Shown here one piece after another: positions 18,216-26,170 of a stretch of DNA of 64,000 nt. Below the pieces are notes generated by a model that had not been told where the DNA came from, did not search any database, and saw only the letters and a program-made list of their open reading frames with translations. The stretch lies in NCBI RefSeq assembly GCF_003470205.1, contig NZ_QWKP01000222.1:1-64000 (forward strand), in the 5' to 3' direction. Position numbers and translations under genes: made by a program. Positions within the stretch are counted from its first letter, which is position 1. The number at the start of each line of letters is the position of its first letter. The DNA is from Cellulomonas rhizosphaerae. GTDB taxonomy: Bacteria; Actinomycetota; Actinomycetes; Actinomycetales; Cellulomonadaceae.

Positions 18216-18497
18216 GTGGCTAGTGACTGGCGGTCCCACGACAAGTCGATTCTCGATCTTCTGGACGGCGGTGGGCCCGGTGCGGCTAGGCCAGCCCGGC
18301 GGCGACGGTCGTCGCGCACGCGGCGGCGGCGTGTGGCAGGTTCGCGTCGGGGCAGGCAGAGACCGCCCCGCCAGTTGGTCGAAGTCCGTTTGCAGGCGCG
18401 GCCGTGGGCATGGTGGGCCCTGGCCGGTATCGGCGTGTTGACGATCGCGCTCCGGGTTGCGGTGGCAGCAGGAGCGGGCAGCTTCGGGCCTGAGTAG
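18216..18497 (+). CDS. Hypothetical small membrane protein, 93 aa
   Basis: No family recognised. It opens MASDWRSHDKSILDLLDGG, has an Arg-rich stretch (about residues 25-55) and one probable membrane helix near the C-terminus (WAWWALAGIGVLTIALRVAV). The positive-inside layout favours a real membrane protein, but no ribosome-binding site or clear -10 precedes GTG 18216. It converges on the ion-channel gene with a 4-nt gap. Confidence 0.35.
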   Translation: MASDWRSHDKSILDLLDGGGPGAARPARRRRSSRTRRRRVAGSRRGRQRPPRQLVEVRLQARPWAWWALAGIGVLTIALRVAVAAGAGSFGPE

Positions 18498-18501
18498 GGC
18501 C

Positions 18502-19227
18502 TCACTGCGACGAAGTGCCTCCGGCGGGCAGTTGGTCGCGCAAGGCGCGAAACTCGGCGGCCAACTCGCGCACCTGAGCGCGGGTCGCCGCCTGCTCGTC
18601 CTCATTAGCCTCTGCCACTCGCTCCACGAGCAACGAGGCCAGCGTGGCAGTGATCGTGCCGAGCAACGCCAAGCCCCCGGCCATGAGGACGACCGCGACG
18701 AACCGACCCGTGGTCGTGACAGGAAAGCGGTCCCCATACCCGACGGTAGTCAGCGTGGTCGCCGCCCACCAGAAGCCGTACCCGAGGTTGGCGACATTGG
18801 AGCCGTCGTGTCCGCGCTCGGCGTCAGTGATGGCCAGCGCGCCAAGCAGGACGAGCAGCAGTGTCCCGGCCCCGGCGTACAGGACCACCTGGCCACGGAG
18901 GTTGCGCGCGCCGCTGCGGTTCAGCACCGACACAAGCGCAAGGACGCGCACGAGCCGCAGCGGCCTCAGGATTGGCAGGACAACGATGGCCAGGTCTAGG
19001 ACGTTGTGGCGGACGAACGACCACCGCCGCTCGGCCAAGTGAAGCCGCACCAGGTAATCCAGAGCGAACACCGCCCACGTCAGCCAGGTGATCCCCGAGC
19101 ACACGGACCGCGTAGCGGCGCCCACGTCTGGCCAGGCGATGGGGATGGCGTACGCGATGAGGAAGACGAGCGCAGCTACCGTCAGAGGCCACTCGGTGCG
19201 GCGTTCCCACCGTTCGACTGAGGTCAT
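18502..19227 (-). CDS. Voltage-gated-type potassium channel family protein
   Basis: 241 residues with about six membrane segments: an S1-S4-like part including an Arg-spaced helix (LRPLRLVRVLALVSVL), then a pore loop WWAATTLTTVGYGD whose TVGYGD filter (161-166) indicates K+ selectivity, and a last helix. The C-terminal tail (VERVAEANEDEQAATRAQVRELAAEF) is a probable coiled coil for tetramer assembly. Start ATG 19227 lies 6 nt after a TAGCGT box. It is probably an independent gene in an accessory-like stretch. Confidence 0.9.
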   Translation of the reverse strand: MTSVERWERRTEWPLTVAALVFLIAYAIPIAWPDVGAATRSVCSGITWLTWAVFALDYLVRLHLAERRWSFVRHNVLDLAIVVLPILRPLRLVRVLALVSVLNRSGARNLRGQVVLYAGAGTLLLVLLGALAITDAERGHDGSNVANLGYGFWWAATTLTTVGYGDRFPVTTTGRFVAVVLMAGGLALLGTITATLASLLVERVAEANEDEQAATRAQVRELAAEFRALRDQLPAGGTSSQ

Positions 19228-19233
19228 GACGAG

Positions 19234-19239
19234 ACGCTA
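19234..19239 (-). promoter_or_regulatory. -10 box of leaderless channel promoter
   Basis: TAGCGT on the minus strand, 6 nt before ATG 19227, with no ribosome-binding site. Confidence 0.6.
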
Positions 19240-19658
19240 GCGGTCGCAATCCTCTGGCGAGCGGCGCGCAGTCCAGCACCGCACCCGGGTCTCTGCGCGG
19301 GCGAACATGTCACCGGCCGGGTACAAGACTGATGTCGGCAGTCGGGCTCGGCACGCCGAATCGACCAGCGCGCCAGAAGCGCCGACGTCGGACTTGCGGC
19401 ACATATCGAAGGGCCGGTCGCCTCGTGGAGCTTCATCCGATCGCCGCACGATCACATCGTGAGCACACCTCACGAGCCCGTCTCGCGCGAGGAGTGCGCG
19501 AAGGACTTATGGCCTGAGTCGCTCGTCAGCGTTTGAGGGCTTCGCGCTGGAGTCTGTCAACGACGGCCGAATCTTGAGCAGGTTCCGACGGCTGAAAACT
19601 GAGCAGGTATCGAGCAGCCCGGACACGACGATGAGCGCGTGTTAGCCCGGCGGCCGAG
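19240..19658. other. Non-coding stretch with a possible IS remnant
   Basis: About 420 nt between the channel promoter and the DUF2716 promoter. Short open frames here have no recognisable family and unnatural composition. The only structure seen is the pair of direct repeats at 19563-19611. Confidence 0.5.
19563..19611 (+). repeat. Two direct repeats resembling an IS21-type element end
   Basis: Two 24-nt units in tandem (19563-19586 and 19588-19611) agree at most positions. Both contain GAGCAGGT after an ACGGC-GAA start; the second reads ACGGCTGAAAACTGAGCAGG. Repeated GCTGAAAACTGA-type units are, from memory, found at the ends of actinobacterial IS21-like elements. No transposase gene is present, so this would be a scar. 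Confidence 0.4.
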
Positions 19659-19664
19659 TAGCGT
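19659..19664 (+). promoter_or_regulatory. -10 box of leaderless DUF2716 promoter
   Basis: TAGCGT, 6 nt before GTG 19671; no ribosome-binding site. Confidence 0.6.
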
Positions 19665-19670
19665 GGCGCT

Positions 19671-20183
19671 GTGAGTAGCCCCCTCGCATCGGAAGGTCCG
19701 TGGCATCCGGTCGACTACGACTCGGCGTGGAAGCCCTTCTATGACAAGTTCGACTTCAAGCCGGAGTTCGCCGAACGCTCCCAGCCAGCGATCGATGCAC
19801 CGACGGGCAGTTTGGTCATCGGCCTCTCGTCGATCTTCTCCGAGCCTGGCCCAGTGTTCGCAGCAAGTGAGTCCGCGATCAACGCGGCCGCGCTCCGCGC
19901 CTTCGTGCACCTCGCCGGCGACGAGGACTTGGTTGCCCTTGACTGGCAGCACGGGGCATACAGATACTCGCCCGCGTCTCACGCCGTCGCCGACCTGCAC
20001 GACTGGCCAGTTCCGGTGTTTCCGAACGGGGATTACTACGTCCACGCGGCAGCAAACCTGAGTTGGGGTACCTTCGGACACCCGTGGCAGCAGACCTTGA
20101 CGCTCTGGGGCGCTGAACTCATCCGTTCCCTCGGCACCGAGTTGCTCACATGGCTGCCCCGCCACGAACACAGTTCCACCTGA
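19671..20183 (+). CDS. DUF2716 domain-containing protein
   Basis: 170 residues. The family pattern is clear: an early W-x(7)-FYDKFDFKP segment, then DLVALDWQHGAYRYSP, VPVFPNGDYYVHAAANL and GTFGHPWQQTLTLWGAELI. The function is unknown; members are scattered among actinobacteria and bacilli, often in variable regions. Third-position GC is lower than in the neighbours, consistent with acquired DNA. Confidence 0.78.
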   Translation: MSSPLASEGPWHPVDYDSAWKPFYDKFDFKPEFAERSQPAIDAPTGSLVIGLSSIFSEPGPVFAASESAINAAALRAFVHLAGDEDLVALDWQHGAYRYSPASHAVADLHDWPVPVFPNGDYYVHAAANLSWGTFGHPWQQTLTLWGAELIRSLGTELLTWLPRHEHSST

Positions 20184-20673
20184 CGAATCGATCGCTCGGG
20201 CCGCGATGCGCGCGCTCCGGCACGGCGTCGCTCGGGCGGACTTTTCACCCGTCGACTGCGGCTCCCTGTCCAGGCGTCGTCGACAGGCGTCGTCCTGGAT
20301 GCTGGAGTGAGCGCATTCAGCGACGACGGAAGCTCAGCCGTGCTCGCGCTGGGTCGGCAGATCGTCTATCGCACGGAGGTCGGCGAGGAGCTCATCCGGG
20401 ACGGCCGGTCGCCGAGCAAGGTAGCGGTCGACTGCGGCAACGAGGTCGGACGGCACAGACCCCTCAGACTCGCCCACCCGTTCGTCCGGACCGCCGTTCC
20501 GATCACCTACCACGTGGCAAGTATCTCACCGGATCCAGACGAACCATTGTGGGGACTTGGAGCCTCCACGCACGCGCACGACGCAACACGCGGCACCTCG
20601 CCACCAACGCGACGGCCCCCGAGAGCCCCCGAGCGAAGGTCTAGATCGCAACACCGCAGGTCAGCGGCATAAA
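20184..20673. other. Poorly resolved stretch before rnpB
   Basis: 490 nt with no recognised family. A plus-strand frame (20307-20672, 121 aa) has an unnatural Arg/Pro-rich end. A short minus-strand frame (20334-20513) looks more protein-like and is listed separately. Confidence 0.5.
20334..20513 (-). CDS. Hypothetical 59-aa protein
   Basis: Not recognised. Its second half (SDLVAAVDRYLARRPAVPDE, continuing LLADLRAID) has the regular hydrophobic spacing of amphipathic helices, as in small antitoxin-like or regulatory proteins. GTG 20513 lies 6 nt after GATACT, a possible leaderless -10. It might be the end of a decayed gene. It overlaps a plus-strand open frame, which is judged less likely. 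Confidence 0.35.
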   Translation of the reverse strand: MVGDRNGGPDERVGESEGSVPSDLVAAVDRYLARRPAVPDELLADLRAIDDLPTQREHG

Positions 20674-21059
20674 AGCGGATGAGTCAGTCGATACGCCGGG
20701 TTCTGTCCCCGCGCGCGGTTGCCCCCGCACGGGTGACGGCCATCCATCTACGACGTACGTTGCCGCACGCCTCCAGCGGCCTACCCGGGAGCTCGGGCGA
20801 GCAGCCCTCGAACGCTCCCTGTCTGGCCTTGCTCCGGGTGGGGTTTACCTAGCCGCACCGGTCGCCCGGCACGCTGGTGGTCTCTTACACCACCGTTTCA
20901 CCCTTACCTCTCCGGCGGACCGGAGAGGCGGTCTGTTCTCTGTGGCACTGTCCCGCGGGTCACCCCGGGTGGGTGTTACCCACCACCCTGCCCTACGGAG
21001 CCCGGACGTTCCTCGGCGAGCCCGAGGGCTCGACGCGGCCGCCTGACTGACTCATCCGC
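20674..21059 (-). ncRNA. rnpB: RNase P RNA
   Basis: Class A RNase P RNA, the catalytic part of the tRNA 5'-processing enzyme. On the minus strand the conserved GAGGAACGTCCGGGCTCC-like block lies near the 5' end, and the 3' half contains the matching conserved core and the GGTAAACCCC-like segment. The 5' end (GCGGATGAGTCAGTC) pairs perfectly over 15 bp with the 3' end, which runs into TTTT at 20674-20671. A TAGGCT box at 21066-21071 places the transcript start at about 21059. Confidence 0.93.
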
Positions 21060-21065
21060 GTGGTT

Positions 21066-21071
21066 GAGCCT
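21066..21071 (-). promoter_or_regulatory. -10 box of the rnpB promoter
   Basis: TAGGCT on the minus strand. The spacing used by the leaderless genes predicts transcript start at about 21059, exactly where the terminal helix of the RNA begins. Confidence 0.6.
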
Positions 21072-21113
21072 ATCTGCTCCCATCCACCGGGGTGACCGCT
21101 CCGAACGAGGGGT

Positions 21114-21386
21114 ATGGACACTTCGAGCTACCTCTCGCGGCGCGAGCGTGTGATACTCGCCCACCTCGCCCTGCCCGTCACTCTCAACCAGATCGCGATG
21201 TCGCTGTTCGTCTCGCGCAACACGGTCAAGACTCAGTGCCGGTCGATCTACCGCAAGCTGGAGGTCAACGACCGCGACTCAGCGGTCCGCGTCGGACGTG
21301 AGCGGGGCCTGCTGGCCGACGACCCGATCGAGGACGACGAGGAGCTCGAGGTGGTCCAGCAGCGCGATCACACGTCGACCCTGTAG
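21114..21386 (+). CDS. Small LuxR-type helix-turn-helix protein
   Basis: 90 residues made up almost wholly of a LuxR C-terminal DNA-binding domain: LSRRERVILAHLALPVTLNQIA, then MSLFVSRNTVKTQCRSIYRKLEV (recognition helix), then DSAVRVGRERGLL. There is no receiver or ligand domain; an acidic tail (DDPIEDDEELE) follows. GAGGGG lies just upstream of the ATG. It is divergent from rnpB and its last 19 nt overlap the tautomerase gene. The target is unknown. Confidence 0.87.
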   Translation: MDTSSYLSRRERVILAHLALPVTLNQIAMSLFVSRNTVKTQCRSIYRKLEVNDRDSAVRVGRERGLLADDPIEDDEELEVVQQRDHTSTL

Positions 21387-21748
21387 CTCAGCGTCAGCTC
21401 GTCGCCGGGCATGCCGCGGATGCCCCAGTTCTGCGGCGGGCTCTCGAGGATGACGATCTCCAGGTCCTCGGCGTCGAGCCCCAGCGTCGCCGTGTTGGCG
21501 TACAGGGCCGCCAGGAGCGCCCGACGAGCCTGCGGTGACCGCCCGGTGAAGCAGACGATCTCCACGACGAGGTACTGCTCCGAGCGCGGAGCGACGAGGT
21601 CCTCCGCGTCGAGCAGCAGGAACCGGTGGAACCGCTTCTCCTGCGGCAGGCCCCACGTCTCGACGAGTGCCGCGTGGATCGCGTCGGACAGCGCGGAGCG
21701 CCGGGGCGCCCAGACGTCGCGACGGCCGTAGATCTTCACCTGCGCCAT
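21368..21748 (-). CDS. Tautomerase-family protein lacking the N-terminal proline
   Basis: 126 residues of the Tautomerase_2 type: RFHRFLLLDAEDL, YLVVEIVCFTGRSPQARRALL and ILESPPQNWGIRGMPGDEL. Active tautomerases use Pro-1 as catalytic base after methionine removal; here the sequence is MAQVKIYG, so Ala would become residue 1. From memory a MAQVKIYG subgroup exists, so this is a subfamily trait rather than damage. Its activity may differ. GGGGGA lies 5 nt before the ATG. Confidence 0.82.
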   Translation of the reverse strand: MAQVKIYGRRDVWAPRRSALSDAIHAALVETWGLPQEKRFHRFLLLDAEDLVAPRSEQYLVVEIVCFTGRSPQARRALLAALYANTATLGLDAEDLEIVILESPPQNWGIRGMPGDELTLSYRVDV

Positions 21749-21785
21749 GGCAATCCCCCGAGTCGAGCGGCAACGCGCGGCAGCC

Positions 21786-21791
21786 TACAGT
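21786..21791 (+). promoter_or_regulatory. -10 box of leaderless yaaA promoter
   Basis: TACAGT, 6 nt before GTG 21798. This decides the start, since ATG 21807 and the upstream ATG 21747 are also in frame. Confidence 0.6.
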
Positions 21792-21797
21792 CAGGGC

Positions 21798-22577
21798 GTG
21801 CTCGTGATGCTGCCCCCGTCGGAGGCCAAGACCTCCCCCCGCCGCGGCCGCCCGGTCGACGTCGACGCCCTGTCCTTCCCCGCCCTCGCGCCCGTGCGCC
21901 GCAAGGTGGTCGACGCGCTCGCGGAGGTCAGTGGGCGGCCCGACGCGCTCGAGCTGCTCGGGGTGGGCGCGTCGCTGGCCGACGAGGTGGCACGCAACAC
22001 CTCCCTGCACCAGGGAGTCGCAGGCCCCGCTCGCCGGGTCTACACCGGTGTGCTGTACGGCGCGGCCGGCCTGGACCGCCTGACGCCGACGGGTCGTGCG
22101 CGGGCGGCCGAGCACGTGCGGATCGTCTCGGGGCTCTGGGGCGTCGTCACGCCCGAGGACGTCGTGCCGGCCTACCGGCTGTCCATGGGGACGGACCTGC
22201 CGGGCATCGGGTCGCTGGCCGCCGCGTGGCGGGCGCCGCTCGCGGAGGTGCTGGACCCCCAGGCGGACGGGCAGCTGGTCGTCGACTGCCGCTCGGCCGC
22301 CTACCTCGCCGCGTGGACGCCGCCGCGCAGCGCCGACTGGGTCACCGTGCGCGTCGAGCGCGAGCTGGACGGCGTGCGCTCGGTCGTCTCGCACCACGCC
22401 AAGCACACCCGGGGCGTCCTGACCCGGCACCTGCTGACCCGCCGCGGACGCGTGCCGCGCGACGCCGAGCAGCTCGCGCGCGTCGCGTCCGAGCTCGTCG
22501 GCGACGAGCTGCTCGCGGTCGAGCTCGCCCCGCGCAAGTCTCGCGGGGCTCGGGTCCTGTCCCTCGTCGTGGCATGA
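21798..22577 (+). CDS. yaaA: YaaA family (DUF328) peroxide-stress protein
   Basis: 259 residues. MLPPSEAKT opens the family core, followed by YTGVLYGAAGLDRL, VRIVSGLWGVVTPEDVVPAYRL and VVDCRSAAYLAAW, with SHHAKHTRG near the C-terminus. E. coli YaaA limits free iron and DNA damage under peroxide stress and binds DNA. Its stop overlaps the next start by 4 nt (ATGA). Confidence 0.9.
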   Translation: MLVMLPPSEAKTSPRRGRPVDVDALSFPALAPVRRKVVDALAEVSGRPDALELLGVGASLADEVARNTSLHQGVAGPARRVYTGVLYGAAGLDRLTPTGRARAAEHVRIVSGLWGVVTPEDVVPAYRLSMGTDLPGIGSLAAAWRAPLAEVLDPQADGQLVVDCRSAAYLAAWTPPRSADWVTVRVERELDGVRSVVSHHAKHTRGVLTRHLLTRRGRVPRDAEQLARVASELVGDELLAVELAPRKSRGARVLSLVVA

Positions 22578-23749
22578 CCGCGCCACGCCGGAGGGTGCCC
22601 TGGTGGTCCGTCGGCGTCGTCGTGACCCTCGTCGTCGTCCTCGCGGGCTGGCTCCCTTCCGACGACGCGCGCGAGCTTGCTTCGCGCACCGTGCCGATCC
22701 TGCTCTTCGTGGCGGCCCTGACGATCACCGCGGAGATGTGCGCCGGCGCGGGGCTGTTCGACGCGGCCGCTCGCCTCGCTGCGCGCGTGGGCGGCGGGCG
22801 ACGACCTGTGCTGTGGTTGCTCGTCGTCGTGCTCGCCACGCTGAGCACGGCGGTCCTCTCGCTCGACACCACCGCGGTGCTGCTCACGCCCGTCGTCATC
22901 GCGCTCGCCCGCCAGACTCGCAGCCACCCGCTGCCGTGGGCGCTGGCCGTGCTCGCGCTCGCGAACACGGCCTCGCTGCTGCTGCCGGTCTCCAACCTGA
23001 CGAACCTGCTGGCCGACCACACGCTGCGCGCGCAGGGCGTCAACTACCTGGGGCTGATGTGGGCGCCCGCGCTGGCCGCGATCGTCGTCACGGTCGGGAT
23101 CCTCGCGCTGCGGGACCGGTCGGCGCTCGCCGGGACGTACGACCAGCCGCCGCACCGCACGGTGCGCGACCAGCGCCTGCTCGTCGTGACGGCGGCGGTC
23201 GTCGGCGCGATGGCCGTGGCCTTCGTCGTCGGCGCTCCGCCCGCGCCGACCGCGATCGTGGCGGCGGCCGTCCTGACCGTCCTGACCGTGCTCCGCACCC
23301 GCGCGCTGCCCGTTCCCGCCAAGGACCTGGTCCCGTGGCGCACGCTGCTCGTCGTCGCCGCGCTGTTCGCCGTCGTGGCGACCGCGCACGCGCACGGGCT
23401 GGGCGAGTGGCTCTCGCGCGCGGCGGGCTCGGGCGACGGGTTCGGCGAGCTGCTGCGGCTGGCGGGCGTCGGGGCGCTCGCGTCGAACGCGGTGAACAAC
23501 CTGCCCGCCTACCTCGCGCTCGAGCCGACCGCGGGCACCGAGCCGCTGCGGGTCGCGGCGCTGCTGATCGGCACGGGCGCGGGGCCGCTCATCACCCCGT
23601 GGGGCTCCCTGGCCACCGTGCTGTGGTGGCACCGCTGCCGCCAGGTGATGCTGCCCGTGCCCGCCCGGACGATCGTCGTGCAGGGGCTGCTGCTCGCGCC
23701 GCTCGTCGTCGTGGCGGCCGTCGGCGCGCTCGTGCTGGTCGAGGCCTAG
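22574..23749 (+). CDS. SLC13/ArsB-like membrane permease
   Basis: 391 residues with about ten membrane segments in two halves. Conserved loops are STAVLSLDTTAVLLTPVVIAL and LANTASLLLPVSNLTNLL in the first half and ALASNAVNNLPAYLAL plus GPLITPWGSLATVLWW in the second. This is the ion-transporter superfamily pattern of ArsB, NhaD and DASS carriers. The substrate (arsenite, divalent anions or sodium) cannot be told from sequence. It is coupled to yaaA by ATGA and converges on the phosphatase gene with a 4-nt overlap. Confidence 0.85.
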   Translation: MTAPRRRVPWWSVGVVVTLVVVLAGWLPSDDARELASRTVPILLFVAALTITAEMCAGAGLFDAAARLAARVGGGRRPVLWLLVVVLATLSTAVLSLDTTAVLLTPVVIALARQTRSHPLPWALAVLALANTASLLLPVSNLTNLLADHTLRAQGVNYLGLMWAPALAAIVVTVGILALRDRSALAGTYDQPPHRTVRDQRLLVVTAAVVGAMAVAFVVGAPPAPTAIVAAAVLTVLTVLRTRALPVPAKDLVPWRTLLVVAALFAVVATAHAHGLGEWLSRAAGSGDGFGELLRLAGVGALASNAVNNLPAYLALEPTAGTEPLRVAALLIGTGAGPLITPWGSLATVLWWHRCRQVMLPVPARTIVVQGLLLAPLVVVAAVGALVLVEA

Positions 23750-24459
23750 CTGCCCCAGCCCTCGCTCGGGACGCCGACGACGGCGATCTCGTGCCGCTTG
23801 TCGGCGAAGAGCCGGACGATGCTGACCGAGGCGGGTGCGACCCGCAGCTGGCTCCACGACGAGGGCTGCGCGCCCATCGCCACGCCCAGCGCGGCCCGGA
23901 TCGCCACCGCGTGGCTCACGACGACGACCGTCCGGTCGGTGCCGCCCTCGATGAGCTCGTCGAGCCCGCGCCGCAGCCGGTCCCCCACCTGCTCGATCGA
24001 CTCGCCGCCGGGCGGCTCGACGTCGCCGCGCGTGTGCCACGGCTCGAGCTGGCCCGGCCAGCGCTCCTCGATCTGCTCCGCGGTCAGCCCCTGCCACTCG
24101 CCGAAGTCTGCCTCCTGGAAGGTCGCGTCCGTGCGGACCTCGAGGCCCAGCCGCTCGGCGATGATGCCGCCGGTCATCTGCGTGCGGACCATCGGCGAGG
24201 CGATGACCTCGCTCGGGTAGGCGATGTCGCCCCACAGGTCACGCCCCACGCGGTCGACGAGCGCCGCCGCGGCGCGCGCCTGCGCGAGGCCGTGCTCGTC
24301 CAGCGGCGGACCAGGCTCGCTCGAGCCGGAGTAGCCGCGCGCGACGGTCATCGTGGTCTGGCCGTGGCGCACCAGGACGACCGTGACGGGCAGCTCGGAG
24401 TCGAAACGCACGCCCGCGCCCGAGGGCTTCGGGGCGCGGCCGGTGCCGGGATCGCTCAT
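23746..24459 (-). CDS. Histidine phosphatase family protein
   Basis: 237 residues. The catalytic LVRHGQT lies at about residues 28-34, with later E-x-D/F elements (FQEADFGEWQG) and the second histidine in VVSHAVAIR. It corresponds to the phosphatase half of the mycobacterial RNase H/phosphatase fusion Rv2228c, whose neighbours (zinc-ribbon and Nif3 proteins) are also next door here. The RNase H half is missing. The likely substrate is a small phosphomonoester. Last gene of the minus-strand group. Confidence 0.85.
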   Translation of the reverse strand: MSDPGTGRAPKPSGAGVRFDSELPVTVVLVRHGQTTMTVARGYSGSSEPGPPLDEHGLAQARAAAALVDRVGRDLWGDIAYPSEVIASPMVRTQMTGGIIAERLGLEVRTDATFQEADFGEWQGLTAEQIEERWPGQLEPWHTRGDVEPPGGESIEQVGDRLRRGLDELIEGGTDRTVVVVSHAVAIRAALGVAMGAQPSSWSQLRVAPASVSIVRLFADKRHEIAVVGVPSEGWGS

Positions 24460-24519
24460 GGCACCACCCTGGCCGCCCTCGGGCCGCGGCGCTAGCCGGG
24501 CGGCGGTTGTCCCGGCGCG

Positions 24520-25257
24520 TCAGGCCTCGGGCAGGCGAACCAGGATCCGGCCGCACTCCTCGCAGCGCACGACGGTGTCGTCGGACTTCTTCTTGATGAC
24601 GTCGAGGTCCAGCGGGTTCAGCTCGAGGCGGCAGCCCTCGCACCGGCGACCGCGCAGCGCCGCAGCGCCCGATCCGCCCAGCTGGCCGCGCAGGCGCTCG
24701 TAGAGGGTCACCAGGGCCGCGTCGAGCCCGTTCGCCTGGCCGGACCGCTCGCCACCGACGGTCGCGATCTCGGCGTCGATCTCGGCGAACGCCGCGTCGC
24801 GCTCCCCCACGACCTCGGACCTGCGGGCGACGAGCGCGTCGTGCGCGACCGTGACCTCGGCGAGTGCCGTCTCGTGCGCCTCGAGGCGCTCCATGACCTC
24901 GAGCTCGACCTCCTCGAGGTTGCTCTGGCGGCGACCCAGGGTCTCGAGCTCGTGCTGGATGGCCTGCAGGTCCTTGGGGCTGCCCTGGCCGGAGTCGAGC
25001 CGCGCCTGGTCCCGCGCCGCGCGCGAGCGCACCTGCTCGACGTCCGCCTCCGCCTTGGCCACCTCACGCCGCAGGTCGCTGACCGCGGTCTGGGAGGTGA
25101 CGAGCGCCGTGTGCAGGTCGTCCAGCTGCGAGTCCAGCTCCGCGAGACGCGCCAGCTCGGGCAGCGTGCGACGCTTGTGCGCGAGCTGGTCGAGGCGGGT
25201 GTCGAGGGCCTGGACGTCGAGCAGACGACGCTGGTCGGCAGCGGGGGCAGTGGTCAC
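24520..25257 (-). CDS. Coiled-coil zinc-ribbon protein (C4-type, Rv2229c-like)
   Basis: 245 residues: a long coiled coil (about 10-190, rich in Leu/Glu/Ala/Arg) followed by a four-cysteine zinc ribbon, CEGCRLEL and CEECGRILVRL. From memory this family (zf-RING_7) includes mycobacterial Rv2229c. A role in nucleic-acid or protein scaffolding is only inferred. GTG 25257 overlaps the Nif3 stop (GTGA), so it is coupled. Confidence 0.88.
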   Translation of the reverse strand: MTTAPAADQRRLLDVQALDTRLDQLAHKRRTLPELARLAELDSQLDDLHTALVTSQTAVSDLRREVAKAEADVEQVRSRAARDQARLDSGQGSPKDLQAIQHELETLGRRQSNLEEVELEVMERLEAHETALAEVTVAHDALVARRSEVVGERDAAFAEIDAEIATVGGERSGQANGLDAALVTLYERLRGQLGGSGAAALRGRRCEGCRLELNPLDLDVIKKKSDDTVVRCEECGRILVRLPEA

Positions 25258-26120
25258 GAGGATCCTTCCGGCGGGGTGGCTCGCCCCGTCCAGGGGTCGG
25301 TGCGCAAGGTGCTGACGCGGGTCTCTACCGTAGTGCCCAGCGCGGCCAGGTCCGCCGCGAGGTCCCGGGCCGCGTGATCGAGCCACGGCCACTCGGACGC
25401 GAAGTGCGCCAGGTCGACGAGGTACGGCGTGCTCGGCCCCTCGCCCGCGTCGAACTCGGCGCGCTCGCGCAGCTCCGAGGCCGGGTGGTGGCGCAGGTCC
25501 GCGGTGACGTAGGCGTCCACGCCGGCCGCCCGCACGGCGTCGAAGAGCGAGTCGCCGGAGCCGCCCACCACCGCGACGCGCCCGACGATCCCGTCCGGGT
25601 CGCCCGCCCACCGCACGCCCTGCGCGGTCGCGGGGACGGCCGCCGCGACCCGCGCGGCGAACTCGCGCAGGGCGACCGGCTCGCGGAGCACCCCGACGCG
25701 CCCGATGCCGGTCTCGCCGCCCTCGTCGGCCGCCACCAGCGGAGTCGTGTCGAACAGCCCGATGGCCGTGGCCAGTGCGTCCGCGACCCCGCCGACGGCC
25801 GCGTCCGCGTTGGTGTGCGCCGCGTACAGCCCGACCCCGCCGCGGATCAGCCGGTGGACGAGGGCGCCCTTGAACGTGTCCGCCCCCACCGCGGTCACCC
25901 CGCGCAGCAGCAGCGGGTGGTGGGTCACGACGAGGTCCGCGCCCCACGCGACGGCCTCGTCGACCACGGCCGCGACGGGGTCGACGGCGAACAGCACCTT
26001 GCGCACCTCGTCGGCCGGGTCACCGACGACCAGCCCCACGGCGTCCCACGACTCCGCGGTGGCGGGCGGGTACCGCCGCTCGAGCACGTGCACGACGTCG
26101 GCCAGGCGCGGAGAGCTCAC
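25254..26120 (-). CDS. Nif3-like dinuclear metal-centre protein
   Basis: 288 residues. Metal-binding motifs are GADLVVTHHPLLLRG and YAAHTNADAAVGG near the N-terminus and YLVDLAHFASEWPW near the C-terminus. Members form a hexameric ring and are annotated as GTP cyclohydrolase 1 type 2 homologues, but the real reaction is unsettled. GTG 26120 lies 7 nt after TAGCGT. First gene of the Nif3, zinc-ribbon, phosphatase operon. Confidence 0.92.
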   Translation of the reverse strand: MSSPRLADVVHVLERRYPPATAESWDAVGLVVGDPADEVRKVLFAVDPVAAVVDEAVAWGADLVVTHHPLLLRGVTAVGADTFKGALVHRLIRGGVGLYAAHTNADAAVGGVADALATAIGLFDTTPLVAADEGGETGIGRVGVLREPVALREFAARVAAAVPATAQGVRWAGDPDGIVGRVAVVGGSGDSLFDAVRAAGVDAYVTADLRHHPASELRERAEFDAGEGPSTPYLVDLAHFASEWPWLDHAARDLAADLAALGTTVETRVSTLRTDPWTGRATPPEGSS

Positions 26121-26127
26121 GCTCCGC

Positions 26128-26133
26128 ACGCTA
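26128..26133 (-). promoter_or_regulatory. -10 box of the Nif3 operon (leaderless)
   Basis: TAGCGT on the minus strand, 7 nt (GCGGAGC) before GTG 26120. Confidence 0.6.
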
Positions 26134-26170
26134 CCGCGCGGGCGCTCCGCCTTCCGCGCGGCCCCTGGGT

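Noticed and set aside
20307-20672. 121-codon plus-strand ORF before rnpB
   Set aside because: The C-terminal half is Arg/Pro/Ser-rich and lacks family similarity; it runs up to the rnpB 3' end. The minus-strand 59-codon frame looks more natural.
21368-21386. Frameshift at the LuxR-HTH/tautomerase junction
   Set aside because: The 19-nt overlap is a normal convergent tail overlap; both proteins have complete family ends.
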